From assembly GCF_007120195.1 (NCBI RefSeq), contig NZ_SKOG01000218.1, positions 1-34,471 on the forward strand: a stretch of DNA of 34,471 nt. Direction: 5' to 3'. Positions 15,995 to 23,846 of the stretch are shown piece by piece. Every line of letters starts with the position of its first letter. Within the stretch, counting starts at the first letter, position 1. The notes under the pieces are model-generated. The model was not told where the DNA came from. It saw nothing but the letters and a program-made list of their open reading frames with translations, and made no database searches. A program made the translations under genes and the position numbers. The stretch is from Aquisalimonas sp. Lineage in GTDB: Bacteria; Pseudomonadota; Gammaproteobacteria; Nitrococcales; Aquisalimonadaceae.

Positions 15995-17458
15995 TCAGAA
16001 CGGGTGGGCGCCGTGTGCGCCGAGGCTCAGGTTGTACTGGAGCATGAAGCTCCACTCGTCGTGACGGTCGCCGTTGCTGGGGTCGTCACTGGCGAAGTCG
16101 GCCAAGTTCACCTGCGCCCGCAGATAGGAGAAGTGCGACGGGTAGAACGTCGTGTTCAGGGAATAGCGGTAACTGGTGTCGAAATCGGCGAACCCGTTGC
16201 CCTCGTCGCGGTCATGCCAGGCCTGATTCTTGGCAATCCCCAGCGCTTCGGCGCGAACACCCGTGCGCCAGCGCGGGGCGATGCCATACACTGCCTGAAG
16301 ATAGGCGCCATCCTGCTGAAAGCGCCCCGACGTGCCGTCGGCGGCGGCGGTTCCGCGCTCCCACTCGTTCGCGTCCTCGTGGTTGAAGTACGAAAAGTCG
16401 GTGTCGATGTTGCGATAGAAATACTCCCCCTGCAGGGTCAGGTCACCTTGACCCAGGTAGCCTCCGCCGTCGTATTTGTACACTGCGTCCACGCCGGCGA
16501 ACCACGCGTCACCGTCCCAGGTTTCGACCCGCAGCCCCTGGCTGTGTTCATCCATGCGCTGGAAGGCTCGGGCATATCCACCGGAGATTCCGAACTGCGC
16601 CGCGTGGTCGAAACCGAGATCCGGGCCCCATTTCAGGAAGCTTGTAAACAATCGTGGACCGGACGCATCGTCGAAGGGCAAATCCTGAGCGTCGGTGCGT
16701 TCGCGCCGCGGATTGCTGCCATCAGGTTCGGACACGATCCATTCCGGACGCACGTCCATCTCACCCTCGAAGGTGGCGATGCCGGACGTCTCACCCTGCA
16801 GCACCTCGACACCTGCCTTGAGATAGGTGCGCGTCGGCAGCAGCCAGTTGAGCTGTACGCCAGTGTCCTGGAGACCGTGGTCGCCGAACAGGTACTCGCT
16901 GACCAGCGGCCGGTCGACGAAATCCCATTCGTGGGCGTGCTGGCGGTTGATATAGCCGATATCGGAGAGGAATCGACCACCCTTGATCTGCAGGCCCCAA
17001 GGCAGGCTGGTGGTGGTAAAATAGGCTTCTTCCAGGTCGACGGTGTCCGTACCCTCGATGACCAGCATGGCGAAGGCGTCGAAGTACGGGTCGACGGACG
17101 CCTCGAAGGCAAACTCTGTCTCACGAAGCTGAAACCCCTCTTCCATGCCATGGGCGTGACCGTGGCCATGCCCGTGGTCGTGACCTGCGACGAAGCCGCC
17201 CGGTTCGTGGGCATCACCACTGAACGTGTTCTTGTAAACGCCGTCCAGGATGACGGAGATGGAGGGATTGAAGGCGGTGCCAGCGCCGATGCGCTCCGTG
17301 GAGCCTGGACGCAGGCCGCCGAGAACACCACCCTCCTCCGCCAGCATGTCCTCCTGGGTGCCGCCTTGTCCCTGGCCGTCCTGTTGCGCCAGGGCGACAC
17401 TCGACCCAAGCAGGAGCGCCGCCGCTGCGGCCCCCTGAACCCAATACGCTCCCTTCAT
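15995..17458 (-). CDS. zinc-regulated His-rich outer-membrane barrel protein
   Basis: A 487-residue exported protein, first in the znu operon. The signal peptide runs to about ALA at residues 22-24. The mature protein alternates polar and aromatic residues typical of beta strands and ends in Phe, as outer-membrane barrels do. A histidine run, GHDHGHGHGHAHG, lies at 92-104 with another His at 84. There is no TonB box or plug domain that I can see, although relatives are often annotated as zinc-regulated TonB-dependent receptors. It probably concentrates or passes zinc across the outer membrane for ZnuA; this is inferred from position and the histidines. The start is 17458, with GAGG upstream; an ATG at 17470 is an alternative. 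A Zur box precedes it. Confidence 0.82.
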   Translation of the reverse strand: MKGAYWVQGAAAAALLLGSSVALAQQDGQGQGGTQEDMLAEEGGVLGGLRPGSTERIGAGTAFNPSISVILDGVYKNTFSGDAHEPGGFVAGHDHGHGHGHAHGMEEGFQLRETEFAFEASVDPYFDAFAMLVIEGTDTVDLEEAYFTTTSLPWGLQIKGGRFLSDIGYINRQHAHEWDFVDRPLVSEYLFGDHGLQDTGVQLNWLLPTRTYLKAGVEVLQGETSGIATFEGEMDVRPEWIVSEPDGSNPRRERTDAQDLPFDDASGPRLFTSFLKWGPDLGFDHAAQFGISGGYARAFQRMDEHSQGLRVETWDGDAWFAGVDAVYKYDGGGYLGQGDLTLQGEYFYRNIDTDFSYFNHEDANEWERGTAAADGTSGRFQQDGAYLQAVYGIAPRWRTGVRAEALGIAKNQAWHDRDEGNGFADFDTSYRYSLNTTFYPSHFSYLRAQVNLADFASDDPSNGDRHDEWSFMLQYNLSLGAHGAHPF

Positions 17459-17531
17459 GATTGCCCTCATGGTTGCGTAGCTCCAGAAACTCGGAATGGA
17501 TGTCAGGCCCGGCGTCGACCGGAAAAATGGA

Positions 17532-17573
17532 ATTATATAACGTCGCCTCACGAATGCAATATTATTACATTTC
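17532..17573 (-). promoter_or_regulatory. Zur operator and promoter of the zinc-uptake operon
   Basis: On the minus strand the core ATGTAATAATATTGCAT lies inside 17552-17573, flanked by GAA and TC that extend the palindrome, a near-ideal gammaproteobacterial Zur box. Within it TTGCAT (17554-17559) serves as a -35 box, and TATAAT (17532-17537), a perfect -10, follows after 16 bases. Bound Zur would cover the -35, so zinc-dependent repression is expected. Confidence 0.85.
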
Positions 17574-17651
17574 TTTCCCGTAACACAGGACCAACCCCCG
17601 GCCCCTGCAGCCAACCCGCGGGCTCGCTCGACCACAGGCCCACAGCGCACA

Positions 17652-17686
17652 AAAGAGCCCGGCCACCATCGGATGTTGGCCGGGCT
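17652..17686 (-). terminator. rho-independent terminator of the kinase gene
   Basis: AGCCCGGCCA (17656-17665) and TGGCCGGGCT (17677-17686) form a perfect ten-base-pair stem with an 11-base loop. On the minus strand it is followed by CTTTTG. It sits 22 bases beyond the stop of the gene ending at 17709 and shields the zinc operon promoter from read-through. Confidence 0.7.
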
Positions 17687-17708
17687 TGCACGGGTGCGAG
17701 TGTTCCCC

Positions 17709-18779
17709 TCACCGCTGAAGGCGTTGCGCCTCCTCCCAGCCGGCGTCGGCGAGGATGGTGGCGCCTTCACCGACCTTGAGGGCGTCAGCGTTGGCGGCGT
17801 TACCGTCCAGGGCGCGCTTGTAGACGCCCTGCAGAATGGCCGCGAGGCGGAACAGTGCGAAGGCGGTGTAAAACGGCCAGTCGCTGATACCGCCCCGGCG
17901 GCCGGCCCGCTCGCAGTACATCTGCACGAACGCTTCTTCCGAGGGGATATTGCGCGCCTCCAGGTCCAGATCCTTGAGACCGCGAATCCCCGGCAGGCCA
18001 GAGGGTAGATGGTAGGGAATGCAGCAGTAGGCCAGATCCGAGAGCGGGTGGCCCAGGGTGCACAACTCCCAGTCCAGTACCGCCACCACTTCCGGGCGCT
18101 CCGGATGGAGCATCAGGTTCCCCAGGCGGAAGTCGCCGTGGGCGATGGTGGTCTCGTCGCTGTCCGCGGGGATATTCTCCGGCAGCCAGGCCATGAGCTT
18201 CTCCATGGACGGGTTCTCGCCGGTCTTGGAGGCCTCGTACTGCTTGCCCCAGCGGCCGATCTGCCGACCCAGGAAGTTGCCCGGCTTCCCGAAGTTGGCC
18301 AGACCCACGGCCTCGTAATCGACGTTGTGCAGTCGCGCCATGGTGTCCGCCTTCGCCTGGAAGATCTGGCGACGCTCTTGCGGCGACACCTCCTCCAGGG
18401 CCGGGTGGCTGTAGACCCGCCCCCGGATAAACCGCATGACGTAGAACGGCGTTCCGATGATGCCATCGTCCTCGCACAACAGGAGCATTTCCGGCACCGG
18501 CACATCGGTGTGGCGCAGGGCGGACATGACCGTGTACTCCCGCTCTATCTGATGCGCGGACGGGAGCAGTTTGCCTGGCGGCTTCTTGCGCAGGACATAG
18601 CGGCGACCACCGCACTCCAGCAGGAATGTGGGGTTGCTCTGACCACCCTGGAACTGCTTGACATCGAGCGCCCCACCGAACTCCTCCGGGAGCTGCTGCG
18701 CCAGGTAGTCGGCCAGCCTGCGCTCGTCGAATCGATGGGAGTCCAGGACATCCACCAGCTGTTGGCTCTCTTCGCTCAT
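17709..18779 (-). CDS. APH-family kinase, ACAD10/11- and LvaA-like
   Basis: A 356-residue aminoglycoside-phosphotransferase-fold protein of the group found as the N-terminal part of eukaryotic ACAD10/11 and as free kinases in bacteria. It has the lysine strand YVLRKK (61-66), the catalytic loop HGDFRLGN (H214, D216, N221) and the metal aspartate D236 in LDWE, followed by LCTLGHPLSDLAY. Members are known to phosphorylate 4-hydroxyacyl-CoAs (LvaA in Pseudomonas levulinate catabolism), so that role is likely here, not drug resistance. It follows an SDR gene on the same strand after 57 bases. Start 18779 gives the family N-terminus; 18797 is an in-frame alternative, and neither has a strong ribosome site. 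Confidence 0.85.
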   Translation of the reverse strand: MSEESQQLVDVLDSHRFDERRLADYLAQQLPEEFGGALDVKQFQGGQSNPTFLLECGGRRYVLRKKPPGKLLPSAHQIEREYTVMSALRHTDVPVPEMLLLCEDDGIIGTPFYVMRFIRGRVYSHPALEEVSPQERRQIFQAKADTMARLHNVDYEAVGLANFGKPGNFLGRQIGRWGKQYEASKTGENPSMEKLMAWLPENIPADSDETTIAHGDFRLGNLMLHPERPEVVAVLDWELCTLGHPLSDLAYCCIPYHLPSGLPGIRGLKDLDLEARNIPSEEAFVQMYCERAGRRGGISDWPFYTAFALFRLAAILQGVYKRALDGNAANADALKVGEGATILADAGWEEAQRLQR

Positions 18780-18836
18780 AACTGTCAGTGCCCCCATGCA
18801 CGTCAGCGCCCGTCAACGGGCGAAGTGGCCTGCGGT

Positions 18837-19595
18837 TCAGCCGGATACCGTCTCGCCACCGTCGGCCACGATGGTCTGCCCGGTCACGTATGCCCCCATG
18901 CGTGAGCCGAGGAACAAGGCCACGCCGGCGATATCCTCCGGCTCACCGATACGCCGCAGCGGCGTCTGATTCTCCACGCGCTTGAGACGCTCCGGGTCTT
19001 CCCACAATGCACGGGCGAAGTCAGTCTTGACCAGTCCCGGCGCTATGGCGTTGACCCGCACGTTGGACGGCCCCCACTCCAGCGCCATGTTGCGCGCCAG
19101 CGCCGCCTCGGCGGCCTTAGACATGCCATAGGCGCCGATCACGGTATTGCCGCGCAGTGCAGCGATGCTGGAGAGCAGGATCACGGCGCCGTTGTTTCGC
19201 TCGGCCATCTGCGGCACCACCATGTTGCACAGTTGCCACGTGCTCTTAACATTGGTGTTCATGATCTTGTCGAAGGCTGCATCCGTGAGCTCGGTCATGG
19301 GGCCGTAGACGGGGTTGGTGGCGGCATTGCAAACGAGAATGTCAATGCGCCCCCACTGCTGCATGGTTGCGTCCACGAGTTGCTGCAGCTCTTCCTTGAC
19401 GCCAATGTTGCACGGCACCGCAATGGCCTCGTGCCCCTTGCCCGTGAGCTCCTTTGCCACGGCCTCGCAGGCTTCGGCTTTGCGGCTGGAGATCACGACC
19501 TTGGCCCCGTGCGCGGCGTACGCCTCGGCAATGGCCTTGCCGATGCCGCGGCTTGAACCGGTAATCAGCGCGACCTTGTCTGTGAGATCAATCAT
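18837..19595 (-). CDS. short-chain dehydrogenase/reductase
   Basis: A classical 252-residue SDR that oxidises or reduces a hydroxyl/keto group with NAD(P). The cofactor loop TGSSRGIG is at 12-19, the CNAAT element at 89-93, the catalytic serine near S142/S143 and Y156-K160 in YGMSK. A C-terminal GQTIVADGG is typical of the FabG-like group. The start MIDLTDKVALITG at 19595 fits the family; AAGGGGG lies upstream. The gene leads a two-gene unit with the APH-family kinase and is divergent from surE. Similar SDR, kinase and acyl-CoA dehydrogenase genes occur together in levulinate (4-hydroxyvalerate) degradation, so a hydroxyacyl-CoA substrate is plausible. Confidence 0.9.
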   Translation of the reverse strand: MIDLTDKVALITGSSRGIGKAIAEAYAAHGAKVVISSRKAEACEAVAKELTGKGHEAIAVPCNIGVKEELQQLVDATMQQWGRIDILVCNAATNPVYGPMTELTDAAFDKIMNTNVKSTWQLCNMVVPQMAERNNGAVILLSSIAALRGNTVIGAYGMSKAAEAALARNMALEWGPSNVRVNAIAPGLVKTDFARALWEDPERLKRVENQTPLRRIGEPEDIAGVALFLGSRMGAYVTGQTIVADGGETVSG

Positions 19596-19750
19596 GGTGT
19601 CTACCCCCTTGGCTGGTGCTGATGGAATGAGGGCAGCTCGTGCCCCGATGCCCGTGCACCTGGGTAGAGCTGCTGCGGGCGCAACTGGCCCGAAGGTTCG
19701 CGGCGGCGCATAATGGGCTGCCCGAATCCGCCACGAGTCAGGAGCTGCCG

Positions 19751-20539
19751 ATGACGGCCACCCTCTCCCGCGTTCTCCTGACCAATGATGACGGCATTGA
19801 TGCCGACGGCTTGGCCCATCTTGGGGAGATTGCCGCAGAAGTGGCGCATGAGGTCTGGATCGTCGCACCGGAGGTGGACCAGAGCGGCAGCTCCCACAGT
19901 GTGACACTGCACGACCCGGTCCGATGCCGGCGCCTTGGCGCCCGGCACTATGCGGTCTCCGGCACTCCCAGCGACTGTGTGCTCATGGCGACCCAACACC
20001 TCATGCGCGACGCACTGCCGGAGATGGTGCTCTCGGGCATCAACCGCGGCGCCAACGTCAGCGATTCGGTGGCCTATTCGGGCACCCTCGGCGGCGCCAT
20101 GACAGCCCTGGTCATGGGCGTCCCGGCGATTGCGCTCAGCCAGGCCTTTCACAGCCCGGAACCGGTTCCGTGGGAGACGGCGCGCCGTTTTGCGCCGGCA
20201 CTGATCCGCGACCTGGCCGCCACCCCATGGCGAAAAGACCTGTGTTTTAGCGTCAACTTCCCCGCCGTTGAACCGAACGCGGTTGCCGGGCGGGCGGTCT
20301 GCCGTCAAGGTCGCGGTTCGATCGCCGGCGTGCGCATCGAGGCGCGGACCGACACACGGGACAAGCCCTATTACTGGTTCGCCTTTCACCATGACTACTC
20401 CGCTATCAGGGCGCCGGACACGGACGTTGAAGCCCTGAGGCGTCACTACATCGCCATCTCACCGCTGCGCCTGGAACGCCACGACGAAAGCCTGGAGGCA
20501 CAGCTTGCGGAACACCTGGGCGCGGAGCGGCCGCGCTGA
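19751..20539 (+). CDS. surE: 5'/3'-nucleotidase SurE
   Basis: SurE is a metal-dependent nucleotidase that dephosphorylates nucleoside monophosphates and can act on short polyphosphate. The 262-residue protein has the metal ligands in order: D13-D14 in LLTNDDG, a serine in the DQSGSSHS loop (S45 or S47), and N98 in SGINRGAN. The SGT and GGAMTAL segments and the C-terminal DTDVEALRRHYIAISPL region are typical. ATG 19751 is set by AGGAG at 19740-19744; upstream in-frame codons are rejected. A CATAAT at 19709-19714 may be the -10 box. In many gammaproteobacteria surE lies beside pcm, nlpD and rpoS; here it stands alone among acyl-CoA genes. Confidence 0.93.
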   Translation: MTATLSRVLLTNDDGIDADGLAHLGEIAAEVAHEVWIVAPEVDQSGSSHSVTLHDPVRCRRLGARHYAVSGTPSDCVLMATQHLMRDALPEMVLSGINRGANVSDSVAYSGTLGGAMTALVMGVPAIALSQAFHSPEPVPWETARRFAPALIRDLAATPWRKDLCFSVNFPAVEPNAVAGRAVCRQGRGSIAGVRIEARTDTRDKPYYWFAFHHDYSAIRAPDTDVEALRRHYIAISPLRLERHDESLEAQLAEHLGAERPR

Positions 20540-20578
20540 TGACGCCGGGCGCTGGCCCTCGCGGTTGCACACCATCTG

Positions 20579-21037
20579 CTAAGGCAGGCAAAGACTCACT
20601 GACTCGGCAATGCATGCGGGCTTGTCCTGGCCTTCGACTTCAATCACGACCTCGGCGATCATTTGCACGCTACCGTCGTCCCGCTCGCTGATGGCCTTCA
20701 AGCCCTGGCGCAGGCGCACCCGCGAGCCCGCGGGCACCGGGCCGGTAAAACGCAGCTTGTTCAGCCCATAGTTGATACGCGCACTGACACCGCGAATCTC
20801 GAGTAACTGCCGAGCCAGCAGCGGCAGGAGCGAGATGGTCAGAAAGCCGTGGGCAATGGTGGTGCCATAGGGTGATTCCCGCCGCGCGCGTTCTTCATCC
20901 AGGTGGATCCACTGATGATCGCCCGTGGCTTGCGCGAATGCGTTGATCCGATCCTGATCCACAGTGACCCAGTCGGAGACGCCAAGATCCCGCCCGCCAA
21001 GTGTCTTCAGTTCGTCCAGGCCATTGACTACCAGCAC
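20579..21037 (-). CDS. MaoC-like (R)-enoyl-CoA hydratase
   Basis: A 152-residue single hot-dog-fold MaoC protein, expected to hydrate enoyl-CoA to 3-hydroxyacyl-CoA. The hydratase-2 active-site pattern is visible as D40 and H45 in ATGDHQWIH, followed by AHGFL with H63, and a later 'NYGLNKLRFTGPVPAGSRVR' stretch. The start is taken as GTG at 21037: it has a strong GGAGGAG seven bases upstream and gives the family N-terminus, whereas the nearest ATG would add about 31 unlikely residues. It is divergent from the thiolase gene and shares an intergenic region of 308 bases with it. It would supply the hydration step between the dehydrogenases and the thiolase. Confidence 0.87.
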   Translation of the reverse strand: MLVVNGLDELKTLGGRDLGVSDWVTVDQDRINAFAQATGDHQWIHLDEERARRESPYGTTIAHGFLTISLLPLLARQLLEIRGVSARINYGLNKLRFTGPVPAGSRVRLRQGLKAISERDDGSVQMIAEVVIEVEGQDKPACIAESVSLCLP

Positions 21038-21162
21038 GTGGGTTCTCCTCCATTTGCTCTGCAAGGGCACTGTGGGCGAGGGCAACAGCGTGCATTGCAC
21101 GCTGGCCGAGTGTCGCCTGCCACGCCGCAAGCCATCCTCTTAATTTCGCCTAGCGGAATCAG

Positions 21163-21191
21163 ATTTTAAAAATTTTGCTTCTGAAAGCCAA
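21163..21191 (-). promoter_or_regulatory. promoter of the MaoC-like gene
   Basis: On the minus strand TTGGCT (21186-21191) and TAAAAT (21163-21168) are separated by 17 bases and point at the hydratase gene. The -35 box lies inside the spacer of the opposed thiolase promoter. Confidence 0.55.
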
Positions 21192-21202
21192 CACCCTATA
21201 CT
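21175..21202 (+). promoter_or_regulatory. promoter of the thiolase operon
   Basis: TTGCTT (21175-21180) and TATACT (21197-21202) are 16 bases apart, close to sigma70 consensus, with about 143 bases to the thiolase start codon. Confidence 0.6.
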
Positions 21203-21345
21203 GATTCAAACTCGGTGGGAAGCAGCCGAAAGCCTCATGCTGCCCTGCACAATAAGGGGTTGTCGCGCTTGCCCGGTGGCTCCGCGTGAGGCCGTGTGCC
21301 TGTAACGGCGAGACCCCGCAACCAATGTCCGACGAGGAGAACACC

Positions 21346-22527
21346 ATGTCCGACGCTGTAATTGCATCCACCGCACGCACGCCGCTTGGGAAGTCATTCC
21401 GCGGGGCATTCAACATCACCCACGGGGCCGATATGGGGGGCCACGCCCTCAAGCATGCCGTGGAGCGCGCGGGGGTGGATCCGGCGGAAGTCGAAGACGT
21501 GATCATGGGTTGCGGCATCCCCGAGGGTGCCACCGGGCACAACATCGCCCGGCAGATCGCCCTGCGCGCCGGCATGCCGATCACCACCGGCGGCACCACT
21601 GTCAACCGGTTCTGCAGCTCGGGCCTGCAGACCATCGCCATGGCCGCGCAGCGGGTGCTGGTCGATCGCGTTCCGGTGATGGCCGCCGGCGGTGTGGAAT
21701 CCATCAGTCTGGCCCAGGCCAATATGAACAAGGTCCACCTGTACAACGAGTGGCTGAAAGAGCACAAGCCGGAGATCTACCTGTCCATGATCGAGACGGC
21801 GGACATCGTCGCCGAGCGCTACGGGGTCTCCCGGGAGTACCAGGACGACTACGCGCTGAAGAGCCAGCAGCGCACCGCCGCCGCCCAGAAGGCCGGCCAC
21901 TTCGACGACGAGATCGTGCCCATGACGGTCACCCAGGCGTTCAAGGACAAGGAATCCGGCAAGACCTGGACCGAGCAGCGCACGGTGGAGATGGACGAAT
22001 GCAACCGGCCGAATACCACCCTGGAGGGCCTGGCCTCGCTGGAGCCGGTAATGGGCCCGGGCAAGCACGTGACGGCCGGTAACGCCAGCCAGCTCTCGGA
22101 CGGCGCCTCTGCCTGTGTGGTCATGGACGGCAAACTGGCGGAGCAGCGCAACATCAACCCCCTGGGCATCTTCCGCGGCTTTGCCGTGGCCGGCCTGGAG
22201 CCGGACGAGATGGGCATCGGCCCGATCTACGCCGTGCCGCGGCTGCTGGAGCGGACCGGGCTGAAGGTGGACGACATCGACCTCTGGGAGCTCAACGAGG
22301 CCTTCGCCGTTCAGGTGCTTTATTCCAAGGACCAACTGGGCATTCCGGACGACAAGCTCAACGTCAATGGCGGATCCATATCCATTGGCCACCCGTTCGG
22401 CATGAGCGGTGCCCGCATGACGGGCCATGCTCTGATCGAGGGCAAGCGCCGCGGCGCCAAGTACGTGGTTGTCACCATGTGCGTGGGTGGCGGCATGGGC
22501 GCGGCCGGCCTCTTCGAGGTCTGCTGA
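21346..22527 (+). CDS. thiolase (acetyl-CoA C-acyltransferase)
   Basis: A 393-residue thiolase that cleaves 3-ketoacyl-CoA with CoA, the last step of beta-oxidation, or condenses acetyl-CoA. The active site is complete: nucleophile C90 in NRFCSSG, H349 in GHPFG and C379 in MCVGGG. The N-terminal [14 protein letters not shown] is typical of the degradative class often annotated acetyl-CoA acetyltransferase. ATG 21346 has GAGGAG at 21334-21339; an in-frame ATG at 21325 would place that site inside the gene. It heads a rightward run of acyl-CoA genes. The chain length of its substrate is not evident. Confidence 0.93.
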   Translation: MSDAVIASTARTPLGKSFRGAFNITHGADMGGHALKHAVERAGVDPAEVEDVIMGCGIPEGATGHNIARQIALRAGMPITTGGTTVNRFCSSGLQTIAMAAQRVLVDRVPVMAAGGVESISLAQANMNKVHLYNEWLKEHKPEIYLSMIETADIVAERYGVSREYQDDYALKSQQRTAAAQKAGHFDDEIVPMTVTQAFKDKESGKTWTEQRTVEMDECNRPNTTLEGLASLEPVMGPGKHVTAGNASQLSDGASACVVMDGKLAEQRNINPLGIFRGFAVAGLEPDEMGIGPIYAVPRLLERTGLKVDDIDLWELNEAFAVQVLYSKDQLGIPDDKLNVNGGSISIGHPFGMSGARMTGHALIEGKRRGAKYVVVTMCVGGGMGAAGLFEVC

Positions 22528-22544
22528 GCCGAGCAATCAACCCC

Positions 22545-22579
22545 CGCCCCCGGCGGCCCGCGGCTGCCGGGGGCGTTCT
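22545..22579 (+). terminator. strong hairpin between thiolase and dehydrogenase genes
   Basis: CGCCCCCGGC (22545-22554) and GCCGGGGGCG (22566-22575) form a perfect ten-base-pair stem with an 11-base loop, followed by TTCTT. It lies 18 bases after the thiolase stop, so it may end or attenuate transcription before the next gene. Confidence 0.5.
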
Positions 22580-22618
22580 TGCGACGGGTTCCATCAACCG
22601 GCTGGAGAGTTTCAAGTC

Positions 22619-23815
22619 ATGGATATCAATTTCACCCCAGAAGAAGAGGCGTTCCGCAATGACGTGCGGGCGTTTCTAAACGAGAAGCTGCCCCCCGCTC
22701 TCAGCGACAAGGTGCTCAACCACAAGCACCTCGGCAAAGAGGAGTTCGTGCGCTGGCAGAAGATCCTCTATGAGAAAGGCTGGGCCGCCCCGGGGTGGCC
22801 GGAGAAGTACGGCGGCCCCGGCTGGACACCCGTGCAGAAGTCCATCTTTGAAGAGGAAACGGCGCTGGCGGGCGCTCCACCGTTACTGCCGTTTGGCCTG
22901 GCCATGGTGGCACCTGTGATCATGAACTTCGGCAGCGAGGAACAAAAGCAACAGTTCTTGCCCCCGATCCTGTCGGCGGATACCTGGTGGTGCCAGGGGT
23001 ACTCGGAGCCCGGTGCCGGCTCCGATCTGGCCTCACTGAAAACGCGCGCCGAGCGCCAGGGGGATCATTACATCGTCAGTGGCCAGAAGACCTGGACCAC
23101 CCTCGCCCAGCACGCGGACTGGATCTTCTGCCTCGTGCGTACAGACCCGCAGGCCAAGAAGCAGGAAGGCATCTCGTTTCTGCTCATCGACATGAACACC
23201 CCCGGCATCAGCGTACGGCCAATCATCACCCTCGACGGTGCCCACGAGGTCAACGAGGTCTTCCTCGACAACGTCAAAGTGCCGGTTGAGAACCTGGTCG
23301 GCGAAGAGAACAAGGGCTGGACCTACGCAAAATTCCTGCTGGGGCACGAGCGCAGCGGCATCGCCGGGGTCGGCCGTGGCAAGATGGAGCTGCGCCGGCT
23401 CAAGGACATCGCCTCCCGGGAGAAGAAAAACGGCCGGCCGCTGATCGAGGATCCGACGTTCCGCTCCAAGGTCGCGCAGATCGAGATGGAGCTGGACGCC
23501 CTGGAGATGACCGACCTGCGCGTCATCGCCGCCGTCCAGCACGGGCAGGCACCGGGGCCGGAGGCATCCATGCTCAAGATCAAGGGTACGGAGATCCGCC
23601 AGGAGATCTACCACTTGATCCGCCAGGCCGTGGGGCCGTACGCCCTGCCCTTCCAGCCGGGAGCCCTGAGCGAGGCAGGCACGGACGACGCCGTGGCGCC
23701 GGACTACGCGCTGACCGCCGCGGCCACGTATTTCAACAACCGCAAGCTGACCATCTTCGGCGGCTCCAACGAGATCCAGAAGAACATCGTCTCCAAGATG
23801 ATTCTGGGCCTTTGA
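22619..23815 (+). CDS. acyl-CoA dehydrogenase, PimC-like large subunit
   Basis: A 398-residue FAD-dependent acyl-CoA dehydrogenase that introduces a 2,3 double bond and passes electrons to ETF. It has the N-terminal helical domain (PEEEAFRNDVRAFL), the middle-domain FAD/substrate loop WCQGYSEPGAGSDLASL and SGQKTWTT, and a C-terminal helical domain ending FGGSNEIQKNI. In the YEGTxEIQ motif that carries the catalytic glutamate of medium-chain enzymes the Glu is replaced by Gly, which is usual in the pimeloyl-CoA dehydrogenase large-subunit group. It is 31 bases ahead of a second, shorter dehydrogenase, matching that two-subunit arrangement. Ribosome site GGAGAG lies upstream of ATG 22619. Confidence 0.88.
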   Translation: MDINFTPEEEAFRNDVRAFLNEKLPPALSDKVLNHKHLGKEEFVRWQKILYEKGWAAPGWPEKYGGPGWTPVQKSIFEEETALAGAPPLLPFGLAMVAPVIMNFGSEEQKQQFLPPILSADTWWCQGYSEPGAGSDLASLKTRAERQGDHYIVSGQKTWTTLAQHADWIFCLVRTDPQAKKQEGISFLLIDMNTPGISVRPIITLDGAHEVNEVFLDNVKVPVENLVGEENKGWTYAKFLLGHERSGIAGVGRGKMELRRLKDIASREKKNGRPLIEDPTFRSKVAQIEMELDALEMTDLRVIAAVQHGQAPGPEASMLKIKGTEIRQEIYHLIRQAVGPYALPFQPGALSEAGTDDAVAPDYALTAAATYFNNRKLTIFGGSNEIQKNIVSKMILGL

Positions 23816-23846
23816 GCGGGCAACACGGTTTACGGAGCACACAACC

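Larger units (their letters stand above)
21038..21345. other. divergent regulatory region between maoC-like and thiolase genes
   Basis: This 308-base gap holds no gene I can support. It contains an AT-rich core with overlapping opposed promoters at 21163-21202, and a near-palindrome TTCGCCTAGCGGAA at 21145-21158 (10 of 14 positions symmetric) that could be an operator. Confidence 0.5.

Noticed and set aside
15923-17779. Long rightward frame antisense to the zinc-operon barrel gene
   Set aside because: The opposite strand has a signal peptide, barrel pattern and operon context; this frame has no recognisable domain.
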